64,000 nt of DNA from VXRJ01 sp965246995 (lineage in GTDB: Bacteria; Acidobacteriota; Vicinamibacteria; Vicinamibacterales; UBA8438): NCBI GenBank assembly GCA_965246995.1, contig OZ252008.1, positions 434,001-498,000 on the forward strand, written 5' to 3'. Shown here piece after piece: positions 8,624-17,699 of the stretch. The notes below the pieces were generated by a model. That model saw only the letters and a program-made list of their open reading frames with translations. It was not told the DNA's origin and did not search any database. Positions within the stretch are counted from its first letter, which is position 1. Each line of letters opens with the position of its first letter. The position numbers and the translations under genes were made by a program.

Positions 8624-8817
8624 GTGCCGACGGTCCGTGACGCGATTCTCCTGGTGGAGCAGGACGGCTGGTCGCTGGTCGCACCAAAGGGAGCCATCGT
8701 CAGGACCGGCATCCGGACAAGCCCGGAACCGTGACGATTGCCGGCAAGCTAAGCGACGACCGGCCGCGGGGCACTTGGAGCAGCGTCATGAAGCAAGCCA
8801 GGTTGAAGGGAGAGTGA
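8624..8817 (+). pseudogene. hicA: HicA toxin, broken by two small indels
   Basis: The GTG at 8624 starts a HicA-like frame VRDAILLVEQDGWSLV; after an indel near 8677 the sequence continues TKGSHRQ, and after another near 8706 HPDKPGTVTIAGKLSDDRP, ending WSSVMKQARLKGE with TGA at 8815-8817. HicA is a small dsRBD-like mRNA interferase whose essential histidine lies in the GSH motif. Here the motif is still recognisable but no continuous product can be made. The intact antitoxin gene starts 8 bp downstream in the usual hicA-hicB order. Confidence 0.75.
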
Positions 8818-8825
8818 CCAGGCCA

Positions 8826-9047
8826 ATGCGATACACGATCGTCATCGAAAAATCGCCGAAGAACTACGCCGCCTACGTTCCCGACCTGCCTGGGTGCGTC
8901 GCCACCGGCGCTTCTGAGGCAGAGGCGGTCCGCGAGATCAGCGAGGCGATCCGGTTTCACGTCGAGAGCCTGCGCGAACACCATGAGCCGGTGCCGGAAC
9001 CGCGTTGCACGGCGACTGTCGTAGATGTGGTCGCTGTCGCCGGGTGA
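8826..9047 (+). CDS. hicB: HicB-type antitoxin (orphaned)
   Basis: A 73-residue protein starting MRYTIVIEKSPKNYAAYVPD with the strongly conserved LPGCVATGASEAEAV and 'EISEAIRFHVESLREHHEPV', i.e. a complete partial-RNase-H-fold HicB domain. It lacks the C-terminal DNA-binding domain found in longer HicB proteins. Its toxin partner upstream (8624-8817) is inactivated by frameshifts, so the antitoxin is left without a target in cis. Confidence 0.9.
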   Translation: MRYTIVIEKSPKNYAAYVPDLPGCVATGASEAEAVREISEAIRFHVESLREHHEPVPEPRCTATVVDVVAVAG

Positions 9048-9157
9048 CTGGAAACCGCCGATTACCTTTATGCCACAGTCGGCAGGGTGATCGAAAGAGC
9101 CAAAGAGATCGACAACGAATACGCGTCACCACACGGCGTCATCTCAGCGACGCCTAG

Positions 9158-10868
9158 CCCGGATTTCTCACAGCCACCCGGCGCGAGGCTGAAGCGGTGA
9201 GTTTGCGGCGCAGGAGGTCCAGCACGGACGCGCGGGAGAGGTTAGAAGGCGGCGGACGGGGCGGTTGCGACACCGACGGCGGCGTGGCGGGCGCAGCGGG
9301 CCGGCCCCGGGGTAGCCCACCGGGTAGCTGCGGACGTGGTCTGGCGTTGGACTGGGGCGTCAGGCGGGTGCGCGCGCTTGGTGCAAGCGGTTGGCGGCGA
9401 GGATGAACAGGTCGGCGTCAGGCAGATAGTCGGTCAACGCGACCCAGACGCAGCGTGCGGTGACACGGATATGGGCGCCGACCTTGAGCAGCCGGAGGCG
9501 TAAGGTGTCGCATTGGGCGCGGGCGAGCCGGGTGCCTGCCAAAGCCCGGCTGCGGAGCGCGTGCAACAGGACGTAGGCCAAGGTCGACCAGTAGAGGCGC
9601 AACTGGTTGGCCCGCAGGGTGGCACTGCTGGTGCGGTCGGCAAACAAGGCCAGTTGCTGCTCCTTGATGCGGTTCTCCATATCGCCGCGGGCGCAATACA
9701 GGTCCTCATACAGCGGCTGGGCCGGGACGCGGTCTGCCGGCAGCGAGGTCACCACGAAGCGCGGATTCGGCCCGGCCGGCAGGTGCTCGGCCTTGCCGAC
9801 GACCCGCCGCTCCCGGCTCCAGCTCTTGCGCGTGCGATAGCCGAAGTCGGCGAACACCCGGGCCGGCTGACCGCTCGCCTGGCACTGGGCCTGGGCCTGC
9901 ACCATCGCCGGCGCCAGTTGCGCCGTGAGGCGGTCGTTCTTGGCGACCCCGATGAGATAGTCCACCTGCTGCGCCTCGCACCAGCTCAGCAACGCGTCCC
10001 GGCAGAAGCCCGAGTCGCCGCGCACCAGAATGGCCACCGCCGGCCACGCCTGCCGCACGCGGGCCACGATCCACGCCAGTTCATCGACCACGCCGGCCGC
10101 CGCATCAATGTTCGCCGGCCGGAGCCGTGCACACAGCACGTGCGCGCCGCAGAAGACATACAACGGCAGATAGCAGTAGTGCCGGTAGTAGCCGTGGAAA
10201 AAGCGCCCTTCCTGTTGGCCGTGTAGCGGGTCGTCGGTGGCATCGACATCGAGCACGATGCGCACGGGCGGCTGCGGGTGGGCCTCGATGAACAGGTCGA
10301 CCAGCAGCGCATCGAGCGCCGCCTGGTCATAGCTCACCTTCTTGTAGCGGTCCGTCTCCGCGTCAGGCCCCGCCAACTCCAGCCGGTTCAACGTGCTCTT
10401 GCCCGCCAGGGCCGACCCGCGGTCCGCCGCCCGCACCCGGGATGCCCCGGTCGGGTCCGCCTTGCCCACCACCGCCGCCAATAGCGCGTCGCGCCGCAGC
10501 GTGTCGTGGTCGTTAAGGTCTTCGTAGCCCAGCGCCAGGCCAAACACCCGCTGCGTCACTAACTCCTCGACCGTGTGCTCCACCCACCGCCCGTCCCGGT
10601 GATCCTGGAAGCACCGCGCCGCACGCCGGCACACCTGCGTGCACGCTTCCACTGCCTGCAGTAATAGCGCGCCCGCGTTGGAGGTAATCCGCCCGCCACC
10701 GAAACGCGCCACCAGTCGGCGGCGGCCGACACGCGGAAATTCAAGTTGGATTGGCGTACACTGTGTGGACAAGAGGCTGCCTCCGTGTCTGGTGTGAAAG
10801 TATTGCGATCACAACACTTTACGCCATCACAGGCAGTCTCTTGTATCTACAACGGTGAGAAATCCGGG
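9158..10868 (-). mobile_element. IS1380-family element, copy 1, with CTAG target duplication
   Basis: Terminal inverted repeats CCCGGATTTCTCAC / GTGAGAAATCCGGG face each other at 9158 and 10868, flanked on both sides by CTAG (9154-9157 and 10869-10872). The right-hand CTAG is also the left target duplication of the adjacent IS1182-type element. About 200 bp of non-coding sequence lies between the left end and the transposase stop. Confidence 0.88.
9360..10772 (-). CDS. IS1380-family transposase
   Basis: A 470-residue DDE transposase with the family blocks VARFGGGRITSNAGALLL, RIVLDVDATDDPLHGQQEG (first catalytic Asp, with the HG...F that follows), ILVRGDSGFCRDALL (second Asp) and YCARGDMENRIKEQQ (the YREK-like Glu region). 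No frameshift. It is only distantly related to the two other IS1380 transposases of the window, so it represents a separate lineage. Confidence 0.93.
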   Translation of the reverse strand: MSTQCTPIQLEFPRVGRRRLVARFGGGRITSNAGALLLQAVEACTQVCRRAARCFQDHRDGRWVEHTVEELVTQRVFGLALGYEDLNDHDTLRRDALLAAVVGKADPTGASRVRAADRGSALAGKSTLNRLELAGPDAETDRYKKVSYDQAALDALLVDLFIEAHPQPPVRIVLDVDATDDPLHGQQEGRFFHGYYRHYCYLPLYVFCGAHVLCARLRPANIDAAAGVVDELAWIVARVRQAWPAVAILVRGDSGFCRDALLSWCEAQQVDYLIGVAKNDRLTAQLAPAMVQAQAQCQASGQPARVFADFGYRTRKSWSRERRVVGKAEHLPAGPNPRFVVTSLPADRVPAQPLYEDLYCARGDMENRIKEQQLALFADRTSSATLRANQLRLYWSTLAYVLLHALRSRALAGTRLARAQCDTLRLRLLKVGAHIRVTARCVWVALTDYLPDADLFILAANRLHQARAPA

Positions 10869-10872
10869 CTAG

Positions 10873-12491
10873 CAGCCTGTCGGACTTAGGCCCGGGTTTT
10901 ATAATGGGGCTTGTCGAGTTGAGGGGGTAGAAGTAGATGCCGAATTTTGTACAGCGGCACCAGTCGCAGTTGTATCTGCTGCCGCCGGACCTGCGCGATT
11001 GGCTGCCTGAGGACGATCTGGCGCACTTCGTGGTGGAGGCGGTGGAACGGGTGCCGCTGGAGCGGTTCCAGGTGAACGAACGGGGCACCGGATCGGCGCA
11101 GTATCACCCGCGGATGATGCTGGCGTTGCTGGTGTACTGCTACGCGAACGGGATCTTCGGCTCGCGTCGGATCGAGCGGGCGACGTATCGGGACATTGGC
11201 GTTCGGTACGTGGCGGCGAACTGTCATCCGGACCACGACACGATCTGCACGTTCCGGCGCAGCAACTTCGAAGCGGTAGCGGAGGCGTTCCTGCAGGTAC
11301 TGCTGCTGGCGAAGGAGCTGCAGTTGCTGCGTGTTGGGACGGTGAGCGTGGACGGGACGAAGGTGGACGCGAACGCGAACAAGCGCAACAGCATCCGCTA
11401 CGACCGTGCGGGGGCGTTGCGCGAGCAGTTGCGAGGCGAGATCGAGGGGTTGTTGGATCAGGCGGAGCACGCCGACACGGACGACGTGCCGGACCCACAG
11501 GGTCTGCCGGAGGAGTTGTCGCGGCGCGAGACGCTACGGGCGAAGCTGGACCGTGCGTGCGCGGAGTTGGAACGGCGTGCGCAGGCGCGTGCGGACGCGG
11601 AGCGGGCGGAGTACGAGCGCACGGTGGCGGCGCGGGAGCGGCGTGCGGGATCGCGCAAGGGTCGGCACATCACGCCGCCGAGGGACGCGCCGGAGGCGAA
11701 GGCGCAGATCAACCTGACGGATGCGGACAGTGCGCTGATGCGCAAGAGCCGGCGCCATGAGTACCGCCAGGCATACAACGCGCAGGCGGTGGTGGATGCC
11801 GACGGCAGTCAGTTGGTGTTGGGGTCGCGGGTGAGCGTGTGCGCGAGCGACCGCAACGAGTTGGTGGCGGACGTGGACGCGATACCGACGGCGGTGGGCG
11901 CGGCGGATCGGGTACTGGCGGACAGTGGCTACGCGACGGGCAGCGAGGTGTCGCAACTGGCAGGTCGCGGTGTGGAGGTGTTGGTGGCGACGGGGGCGGA
12001 AGGCCAACGGCGCCGGCACGACTTCCGACCGGAGCCGCCGGAGCAGCTGGCGAAGGAGCCGCAGGCGGACTGGATCAAGTCGATGCAGGAGAAGATGGCA
12101 CTGCCGGAGCACCGGGCGCATTACCGTTTGCGCCAGCAGACGGTGGAGCCGGTGTTCGGGATCGTGAAGCAGGCGATGGGCTTCCGGCAGTTTCTGCTGC
12201 GGGGTCTTGAGAAGGTGGAGGGCGAATGGGCCTTGGTAACGCTGGCGTATAACTGCCGACGCGTGCACAACCTCAGGCTGGCATGACGGGGCTATACGGG
12301 GCGGAACTCGGCGTGTTCGCGACCCACCAGAGGCGTCAGAAAGACCTCCAGGCGCCGTCAGCGACCGATGGCCAGGATACAGTCCCCGTTTCGGTCGAAG
12401 CGGCCCTCCCGGCACAGAGACACAGGGCGTCGTTCAAACAGGTGCCAAGTCGCTTCCACGCGCGTTTGCCGCGCCTAAGTCCGACAGGCTG
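10873..12491 (+). mobile_element. IS1182-family element with CTAG target duplication
   Basis: Inverted ends CAGCCTGTCGGACTTAGG are present at 10874 and, reversed, at about 12473-12490, with CTAG duplicated at 10869-10872 and 12492-12495. The left CTAG is the right duplication of the IS1380 next door, so this element landed precisely at the border of the earlier insertion. About 205 bp of non-coding sequence lies between the transposase stop and the right end. Confidence 0.85.
10937..12286 (+). CDS. IS1182-family transposase
   Basis: A complete 449-residue transposase. The DUF772 N-terminal region is clear (LPEDDLAHFVVEAVERVPLE, YHPRMMLALLVYCYANGIFG), followed by GTVSVDGTKVDANANKRNS with the first catalytic Asp, a charged coiled-coil insertion (residues ~160-240), DRVLADSGYATGSEV and RLRQQTVEPVFGIVKQAMGF with the terminal Glu. 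No internal stop. Confidence 0.93.
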   Translation: MPNFVQRHQSQLYLLPPDLRDWLPEDDLAHFVVEAVERVPLERFQVNERGTGSAQYHPRMMLALLVYCYANGIFGSRRIERATYRDIGVRYVAANCHPDHDTICTFRRSNFEAVAEAFLQVLLLAKELQLLRVGTVSVDGTKVDANANKRNSIRYDRAGALREQLRGEIEGLLDQAEHADTDDVPDPQGLPEELSRRETLRAKLDRACAELERRAQARADAERAEYERTVAARERRAGSRKGRHITPPRDAPEAKAQINLTDADSALMRKSRRHEYRQAYNAQAVVDADGSQLVLGSRVSVCASDRNELVADVDAIPTAVGAADRVLADSGYATGSEVSQLAGRGVEVLVATGAEGQRRRHDFRPEPPEQLAKEPQADWIKSMQEKMALPEHRAHYRLRQQTVEPVFGIVKQAMGFRQFLLRGLEKVEGEWALVTLAYNCRRVHNLRLA

Positions 12492-12534
12492 CTAGTTCGA
12501 CGCGCGAGTGACTCGACGTTCCCCGACCGCACCA

Positions 12535-13332
12535 TCAGGCCAGTGTGTTCCTGGCGTCCTTGAGCATCGCGATCAAAGCGGCGCGCGCCTCGTCCGGTGT
12601 GCTGACCGGCTCGGTAAACGCCAACCGAACGGGCCGCGGTCCCTCTCTGGTCTTCGCCGACATCTCGAACCCGTACCGATCCACGCTCGTCATGCTCGCG
12701 GCGCTGACCTCGGTCGCCTTCGAAAAGGCCTTGCAGTAGAGCACCAGCGCATCGGCGTGGTCGGCGTTCATGTGCGCGATCGTGGCGGCCGCCGACGGAC
12801 CGAGCGGATCCGGTTCGGCGGTCTGCCACTCGGCCTCGCTCACCCACGACATGCGTCCATAGCCCCCGATGTACCGAACCGACGCCACGTGGAGCCTCCA
12901 GAACGCGAAGTCGCGAAAGTCGGCGTAGTACGCGGCATTGGGATGAGTCGCCAAAAACGCGTCACGAGCGCTGCCTCCCTCTCCGTTGACACGCGTACAC
13001 CGACCGATCATCGTGACACGACCGTTGGCGAGCGGATCCGCGGAGCCCCCTTCGGCCACCAGCAGCGATGCGCGCGGATCCCGTTCAAGATTCTTGGTGT
13101 GCTCGGCGAGCCGGCTAATCAGGAAGATCGGCGCTCCGTCGTCGAAGGCGACGGTCACGAACGAGCCGTAGGGGTAGCCGGCCGGCTCCAGAGCAAGGGT
13201 ACACAGCGTGCCGGTCGAGCTCTGCGCGACCAGCGTGCGCGCCCGCTCGGCGTGCGTTGGCGTCGGAACGTTCAGATCGTATAGAGGCTCCGGCGCATCG
13301 CCCGACGGTCGAGCGTGTGCATCTTCGCTCAT
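12535..13332 (-). CDS. HugZ-like FMN/heme-binding protein (PNPOx fold plus DUF2470)
   Basis: The start at 13332 has a GGGAGA site 5 nt upstream. The N-terminal half is a split-barrel PNPOx domain (TLVAQSSTGTLCTLALEPAG, DPRASLLVAEGG, FWRLHVASVRYIGGYGRMSW) and the C-terminal ~80 residues are DUF2470 with the signature AATIAHMNADHADALVLYCK. This two-domain layout is that of HugZ-type heme oxygenases and related pyridoxamine-phosphate-oxidase-like proteins; whether this one degrades heme cannot be told from the sequence. It stands alone between IS1182 and an integrase remnant. Confidence 0.85.
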   Translation of the reverse strand: MSEDAHARPSGDAPEPLYDLNVPTPTHAERARTLVAQSSTGTLCTLALEPAGYPYGSFVTVAFDDGAPIFLISRLAEHTKNLERDPRASLLVAEGGSADPLANGRVTMIGRCTRVNGEGGSARDAFLATHPNAAYYADFRDFAFWRLHVASVRYIGGYGRMSWVSEAEWQTAEPDPLGPSAAATIAHMNADHADALVLYCKAFSKATEVSAASMTSVDRYGFEMSAKTREGPRPVRLAFTEPVSTPDEARAALIAMLKDARNTLA

Positions 13333-13399
13333 AGTTCTCCCAGACGACACTCGCGAGCCGTCATCGGCAGCACCTGCAGAGGTACAGTCAAGTTTAGGG

Positions 13400-13575
13400 G
13401 TCCGCGTCGGGCTGGGTCACCATTATTACGGATCCAGTTGGTCTCGCCCGCCTGGTTCGCGTCTTGCTGCGGCGGACGGTGACGAGGATGCCGTCAGCGT
13501 CGCCGGCGTCGGCCACGTCCGCCCAGCGGAGGGCGGCGACTTCCGACCGCCGCACCCCGACCATATACAGCAGCC
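13400..13575 (-). pseudogene. Tyrosine recombinase (integrase) catalytic fragment
   Basis: On the complement the sequence reads LYMVGVRRSEVAALRWADVA and ILVTVRRSKT, the box I region of phage-type integrases with its catalytic Arg (GVRRSE), followed after a frame change by NQAGETNWIR. Neither the N-terminal domain nor the H-x-x-R / Tyr boxes are present. It ends exactly where an autotransporter fragment begins on the other strand. Confidence 0.6.
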
Positions 13576-13581
13576 CGGCTC

Positions 13582-14360
13582 GGGCTCGGCGGGCCGATCG
13601 CGGTCGCCGCCGGGGCGATCCGGGCGAGCGACACGGTCTGGGGCGTGGCGGGCTACGGCTCCGGCGGACTGTGGCTGACGCCCGACGGCGGTCCGGCCCT
13701 GGAGTCGGGCCTGTCGATGGCGATGGCGGCGGCGGGGACGCGGGGCGAGCTAGTGGCCGGGGGCGCGGGCGGCTTCGCGCTGGCGTTCAAGGCCGACGCG
13801 CTGTGGGTCGGTACGTCGATCGACGGCGTGGACGGCCCGGCGGGACGCCTGAAGGCGACCGAGGCAGCGGTGACCCGCGTCCGGACGGGGCTTGAGGGCT
13901 CGCGGGCCTACACGCTCGCCGGCCGGCTGTCGCTCAGGCCGAGCGTCGAGGTCGGGCTGCGGCACGACGGCGGGGACGCCGAGACCGGCGCCGGCATGGA
14001 CGTCGGCGTGGGCCTCGTCGTATCGGATGCGGCGACCGGGCTGGCGGTGGACGTGCGCGTGCGGATGCTGGTGATGCACCAGGCCGACGGGTTCTCCGAG
14101 CGGGGCGTGGCGGTGTCGCTGAGCTACAACCCGACGCCGTCGACGCCGCTGGGCTTTGCGGCGCGGGTGGCGCCGTCGTGGGGCGGACAGGCGACGAGCG
14201 GCGCCGAGGCGTTGTGGGGCCGGGAGACGATGGCGGGGATGGCGCACGGCGGCGTCGCGTCAGGCAACCGCCTCGATGGAGAGGTCGGCTACGGGCTGCC
14301 GGTGGGCAGCTGCTTCGTGGGGACGCCGCGGGTCGGCTTCAGTACCTGGAGTACGGACGG
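13582..14360 (+). pseudogene. Autotransporter outer-membrane beta-barrel fragment
   Basis: The frame is open from the junction with the integrase fragment and has no credible start. It encodes repeated amphipathic strands: TVWGVAGYGSGGLWLTPDGG, AALETGLSMAMAAAG-like, GGFALAFKADALWVGTSIDG, EVGLRHDGGDAETGAGMDVG and ALWGRETMAGMAHGG, a style typical of the C-terminal barrel of large autotransporter-like adhesins. The passenger domain is missing. Near 14340 the frame shifts and the similarity ends, so this is a piece without function. Confidence 0.55.
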
Positions 14361-15041
14361 GCCCAGCGCGAGTACCGGTTCGCCGTCTGGACCGACGAGG
14401 AACCGGCCGAAGACAGGGTGGACCTGAAGGTCTCGCCGACGCTGCTCGAGGCGATGCGGAAGGGGCGACCCGAGCCGGAGGGCAGCGGCTTCGTGTGGGC
14501 CGGCGTCGAGGAGTCCTCGGTCCTGGAGGAAACTGGCGAACCCGGTGCTTCCGGCATGAGACTGCACGTCGAGGCGCTGCCGGCCTTCGCGGGAGGTAAC
14601 CCGACCATCACACCGCAGCGTGACGTCGAGGACCGGCTGCCGGGCGACGTGTCCGAGACGACCCTGGTCTATGCGACGGTCAAGGCGCTACGAGCGGCGG
14701 TCGACGGGGTGGACGTCGCGTGCCGACAGGACGCGGCTGCCGCGGCCTGGCACGCGGAGCCGATCATCCGCTTTCTGTGCTCGACCTTCGGCGACGGCAT
14801 CGCGGGCGTGCGGGTGACCGAGGACAGCTTCATCGTGATCACGGCCGAGTTCGGCCGAGACAACCTGATCGACGTGATTATCGCCGTGGGGTCGGAGGGC
14901 ACGTGCGCGTGCAGGATAAGCACTGCCGATACGGATATTGCGTCCACCGTGCCGGATGTCCGGTCGTTCAAGCAGGTGCTGAAGAATCGGCTGGCCGCGG
15001 TCGGCGCGCGCGGTGCGGCCGGCAAAAATGGTTGTCGTTGA
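14343..15041 (+). CDS. Hypothetical protein fragment(s), start not identifiable
   Basis: From about 14343 a second frame carries YLEYGRAQREYRFAVWTDEE and a later region LPGDVSETTLVYATVKALRA ... FIVITAEFGRDNLIDVIIAV, ending at 15041. Codon use is like that of real genes, but there is no start codon with a ribosome site and the first part overlaps the end of the autotransporter fragment. The two halves may be pieces of different genes joined by deletion. No family is recognised. Confidence 0.35.
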   Translation, partial: YLEYGRAQREYRFAVWTDEEPAEDRVDLKVSPTLLEAMRKGRPEPEGSGFVWAGVEESSVLEETGEPGASGMRLHVEALPAFAGGNPTITPQRDVEDRLPGDVSETTLVYATVKALRAAVDGVDVACRQDAAAAAWHAEPIIRFLCSTFGDGIAGVRVTEDSFIVITAEFGRDNLIDVIIAVGSEGTCACRISTADTDIASTVPDVRSFKQVLKNRLAAVGARGAAGKNGCR

Positions 15042-15219
15042 TCATCAGTCAGCAATTCCCCAGGTAATGGGCCAAACAACTGGGCAGCGAGGTTCAGTAG
15101 CCCGGCAGCGCGGTCAGGAGTGAGACCGAGCATGAGCACCCGCCCATTGCGGCAGACACCATCCGCTCAAAGGTCGGTTGGACGGCGTCCGGCTCGCTAC
15201 GGGTTGTGATTCTGACAAC

Positions 15220-15642
15220 CTACCGCCGCACGTCGGATTCGTGTTCGAATGGATTCAGGAGATCGACTCCGAGTTGGTCAAAATCTCGCACGTTGCGGGT
15301 CACGACCGTCAACCGATGCACCAAGGCCGTTGCGGCGATCATGGCATCCTCCAGCAGGGTGTCTGAACGGCGATGCTTGAGCCGCGCCCATGCCCGGAAT
15401 GTGTCTACATTCATGGGGAGCACGCTATAGGAAACCAGCACCGCGCTGAGCCACGCCTCCAGTTCCTCCGCCTTGGCGATATCCTGCTCGCGCGTGAGTT
15501 CGATACCCGCTTGGATCTCCCCGACCGTCACCGCGGACAGCAACAGCTCATCGGCGGCCACCTGTTCAATCCACCGGACGACGGCCGGATGCGGATGAGG
15601 GCGGCGCAGTTCCGATACAACGTTGGTATCAAGCAGATACAC
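15220..15642 (-). CDS. vapC: VapC toxin (PIN-domain ribonuclease)
   Basis: A 140-residue PIN domain: MYLLDTNVVSELRRP has the first acidic residue, LSAVTVGEIQAGIEL the second (Glu), and LLEDAMIAATALVHRLTVVTRNVRDF the last two acidic residues of the four-acid Mg site. VapC proteins cleave tRNA or rRNA. The gene follows its antitoxin by 4 bp in one operon and shows no damage. Confidence 0.92.
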   Translation of the reverse strand: MYLLDTNVVSELRRPHPHPAVVRWIEQVAADELLLSAVTVGEIQAGIELTREQDIAKAEELEAWLSAVLVSYSVLPMNVDTFRAWARLKHRRSDTLLEDAMIAATALVHRLTVVTRNVRDFDQLGVDLLNPFEHESDVRR

Positions 15643-15646
15643 GGGC

Positions 15647-15907
15647 TTACTCGAAGCTCGGAGACAAGCGTTGGCGATGGCGTGGCCGCGGTGGCGTCAG
15701 TGCATCGGTGCGCGCCTCCGGGGCCAGCAGCAGTTCCTTGAGATCCGGCCGAGCCCGCTTCTCCAGTCGCCGCCACTCGTCAATAGGCACCAGCACAGCC
15801 GCCTCCACGCCCCGCTTGGTCACGATCTGTGGCCCTTCGGTGAGACTCATTTCGAGCAACTCGCTGAAGCGCGCCTTGGCATCCTGTACCTGCCATGTCT
15901 TGCTCAT
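15647..15907 (-). CDS. Phd/YefM-type antitoxin partner of VapC
   Basis: An 86-residue protein beginning MSKTWQVQDAKARFSELLEM followed by GPQIVTKRGVEAAVLVPIDE, the DNA-binding N-terminal Phd/YefM domain. The acidic/basic tail (EWRRLEKRARPDLKELLLAP) is the toxin-neutralising part. A GGAGGTGA lies 9 nt before the ATG at 15907. The 12-bp-arm operator just upstream (15928-15960) suits autoregulation by the antitoxin/toxin complex. Confidence 0.9.
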   Translation of the reverse strand: MSKTWQVQDAKARFSELLEMSLTEGPQIVTKRGVEAAVLVPIDEWRRLEKRARPDLKELLLAPEARTDALTPPRPRHRQRLSPSFE

Positions 15908-15927
15908 GCCGCGTCACCTCCGTTGAA

Positions 15928-15960
15928 AACAGACTAGACGTCACACTAGTCTAGTCTGTT
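15928..15960. promoter_or_regulatory. Operator of the vapC/antitoxin operon: 12-bp perfect inverted repeat
   Basis: AACAGACTAGAC (15928-15939) and GTCTAGTCTGTT (15949-15960) are perfect inverted arms around a 9-nt spacer, ending 20 bp before the antitoxin start. Phd/YefM antitoxins bind such dyads and repress their own operon. Confidence 0.7.
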
Positions 15961-15993
15961 CCGTGCCCACGCGTTTGCGCGACGCGGCCATGC

Positions 15994-16164
15994 GATGATC
16001 AGCAGCCGCGGGATTGTGTAGACCTTCAGCTTGTCGTCCAAGCGGCCCTCGCTCAGCGCCTTGGTGAGCGTGGTCAGCCTCGCCGCGGCCGTCGTGAAGA
16101 GCACGCGGTAGCCGTGCTTGATCGCCTTGCGCCCGAGACCGACGGCCAGATGCGTCTTGCTCAT
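15994..16164 (-). pseudogene. IS21-family IstB helper ATPase fragment
   Basis: The 57-residue segment starts right after the Walker A lysine with the characteristic KTHLAVGLGRKAIKHGYRVL and runs to KLKVYTIPRLLII, where IstB proteins normally continue into the Walker B DExG; here the sequence changes to unrelated codons. Both ends of the gene are lost. Confidence 0.75.
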
Positions 16165-16245
16165 CGTTCCAGCTCCTTCTGACGTATTTCCAGGCGGCTT
16201 ACAGTCGCGGCGGACGGAACGGTGCTCATGTGGGTGGACGCCCTA

Positions 16246-17455
16246 GTGGTCCGTCACGTCATAATCTTCGGATATACGGACTTGAGTTTACAGCGCGCAT
16301 CGTCGACCTTCATCTGCCAGTCCACGCCGCGTTGCCTGCCATTGACGTCGGTGGACCACGCCGACACTTCGTCGTGGAGCGTCTTGAGTTCGCCGATGCG
16401 ACGCCGGCGAAGGCATTGGCGCGTCATCGAGCTCAGTTCGTTCTCCGCGATGTTCAGCCAACTCCCGTGTTTCGGCGTGTGGCAGAACTCGATGCGACGA
16501 ACCAGTTGCCGTGCCCGGGTCGGCTCGAACACTTCGTAGAAGGCGCCCTTCGTGTGCGTGTTGAGGTTGTCGCTCACCAAGGTGATCTTCTCGCATTCGG
16601 CGTAGCGTCCTTCCAGCAGGCCGGCGACCTCCAGCGCCCAGTCCACCTTCGTGCGCCGGGCCCGGGCCGTCGCCTGCCGCCAACCCGCCAGCGGTTCGCT
16701 GAACAGGAAGACCGAGGCCGTGCCGGCCCGTTCGTACTCGTAGTCGACACGCCGGGGACGCTTCTTCGTGGCCGCCATCGGCGGGCGGGTTTCCTTGACC
16801 AACTGCACCGGCTGCTCGTCCATGCACACGACGGGACAATCCGGATCGTAGGGTTTCTGATACAGATCCAAGACCTGTTCCATGTTCGCCACGAACTCGG
16901 CATCGGCCTGCGGCGGGATCACCCAGTACTCGATTTTCCGCTGCGTCATGCCGTTTTTTTCAGCGTCCGCCGGATGGTTTCGTGGCTGATCGACTCGACG
17001 ACCCCCAACTCGACGACCCGGCGCGCCAACAGGCGCAACGACCAGTTCGCGTAGCCCTTCGGGGGCGGCCCCAGACGCAGGGCGATGACCTGGGACTCCT
17101 GTTCGCCGTCGAGCAGCTTCTCGACCGGGGGTGATTCGCGTCGTTTTCGCTCCAGCGCCTGTTCGAAGCCTTTCAGCACGCACCGTTGGCGAATGTTCTC
17201 GACCGTCTTGGTGCGGCACGAAAAGGCCTCGGCGACCCGCTGGTCGGTCCACGCCGGCCCGTCCGCATCGGCCTTCAAGAGAATCTGCGCGCGGCGCACT
17301 TTCTCGCTGCTCCCGTTGAGCTTGCGGACCGTCTGTTGACAGACCTCGCGTTCCTGGGCTGTGAGTCGAACGATGTACCTCTTTTGCGGCATGGAAACTC
17401 TCTCGGTTCGAGACGAGCTCCCCAATAGTCCTAATGTTTATTGATGGCACAGCAC
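16246..17455 (-). mobile_element. IS630-family element, copy B (intact, 1210 bp)
   Basis: Flanked by TA at 16244-16245 and 17456-17457; together with the first and last bases of the element each border reads CTAG. It is nearly identical to copy C at 56987-58196 and has no insertion, so it is the best candidate for an active source copy in the window. Confidence 0.9.
16254..17392 (-). CDS. IS630-family transposase, OrfA/OrfB joined by -1 frameshift (copy B)
   Basis: OrfA runs 17392-16946 (MPQKRYIVRLTAQEREVCQQ to RRTLKKTA). A seven-A run at 16954-16960 on the coding strand, two codons before its stop, places a ribosome in the -1 frame, where OrfB continues NGMTQRKIEYWVIPPQADAE and ends at 16254. 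OrfB has the DDE motifs VVCMDEQPVQ, LVSDNLNTHTKG and GSWLNIAENELSSM. The slippery run is conserved in all three copies, which supports programmed frameshifting rather than mutation. The full fusion would be ~380 residues, normal for IS630 transposases. Confidence 0.85.
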
Positions 17456-17699
17456 TAGGTGCTACTCAAAATCGGGGGGATGTCGGCGCGCACGCCGATT
17501 GTCAGGAGCGACGGGAGGCCAGCGGTCGCGTGTCACCTGCGACCCAATTGCACCCACCTGTCAAAGGCAAATGAAGACTGCACACTTCTGGGGAGGTTGT
17601 CTGGGGCGGAGTTGACGTTCTCCGGTTGATGCCCATCGGTCGTGGTGGGTCGGATGCAGGGAGCGGAGCGACCGGAGTCCGACCCACCACGCGTGGCGA

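Noticed and set aside
9197..9406. Short plus-strand frame at the left end of IS1380 copy 1
   Set aside because: Lies in the non-coding end of the element and is Arg/Gly-rich without a ribosome site.
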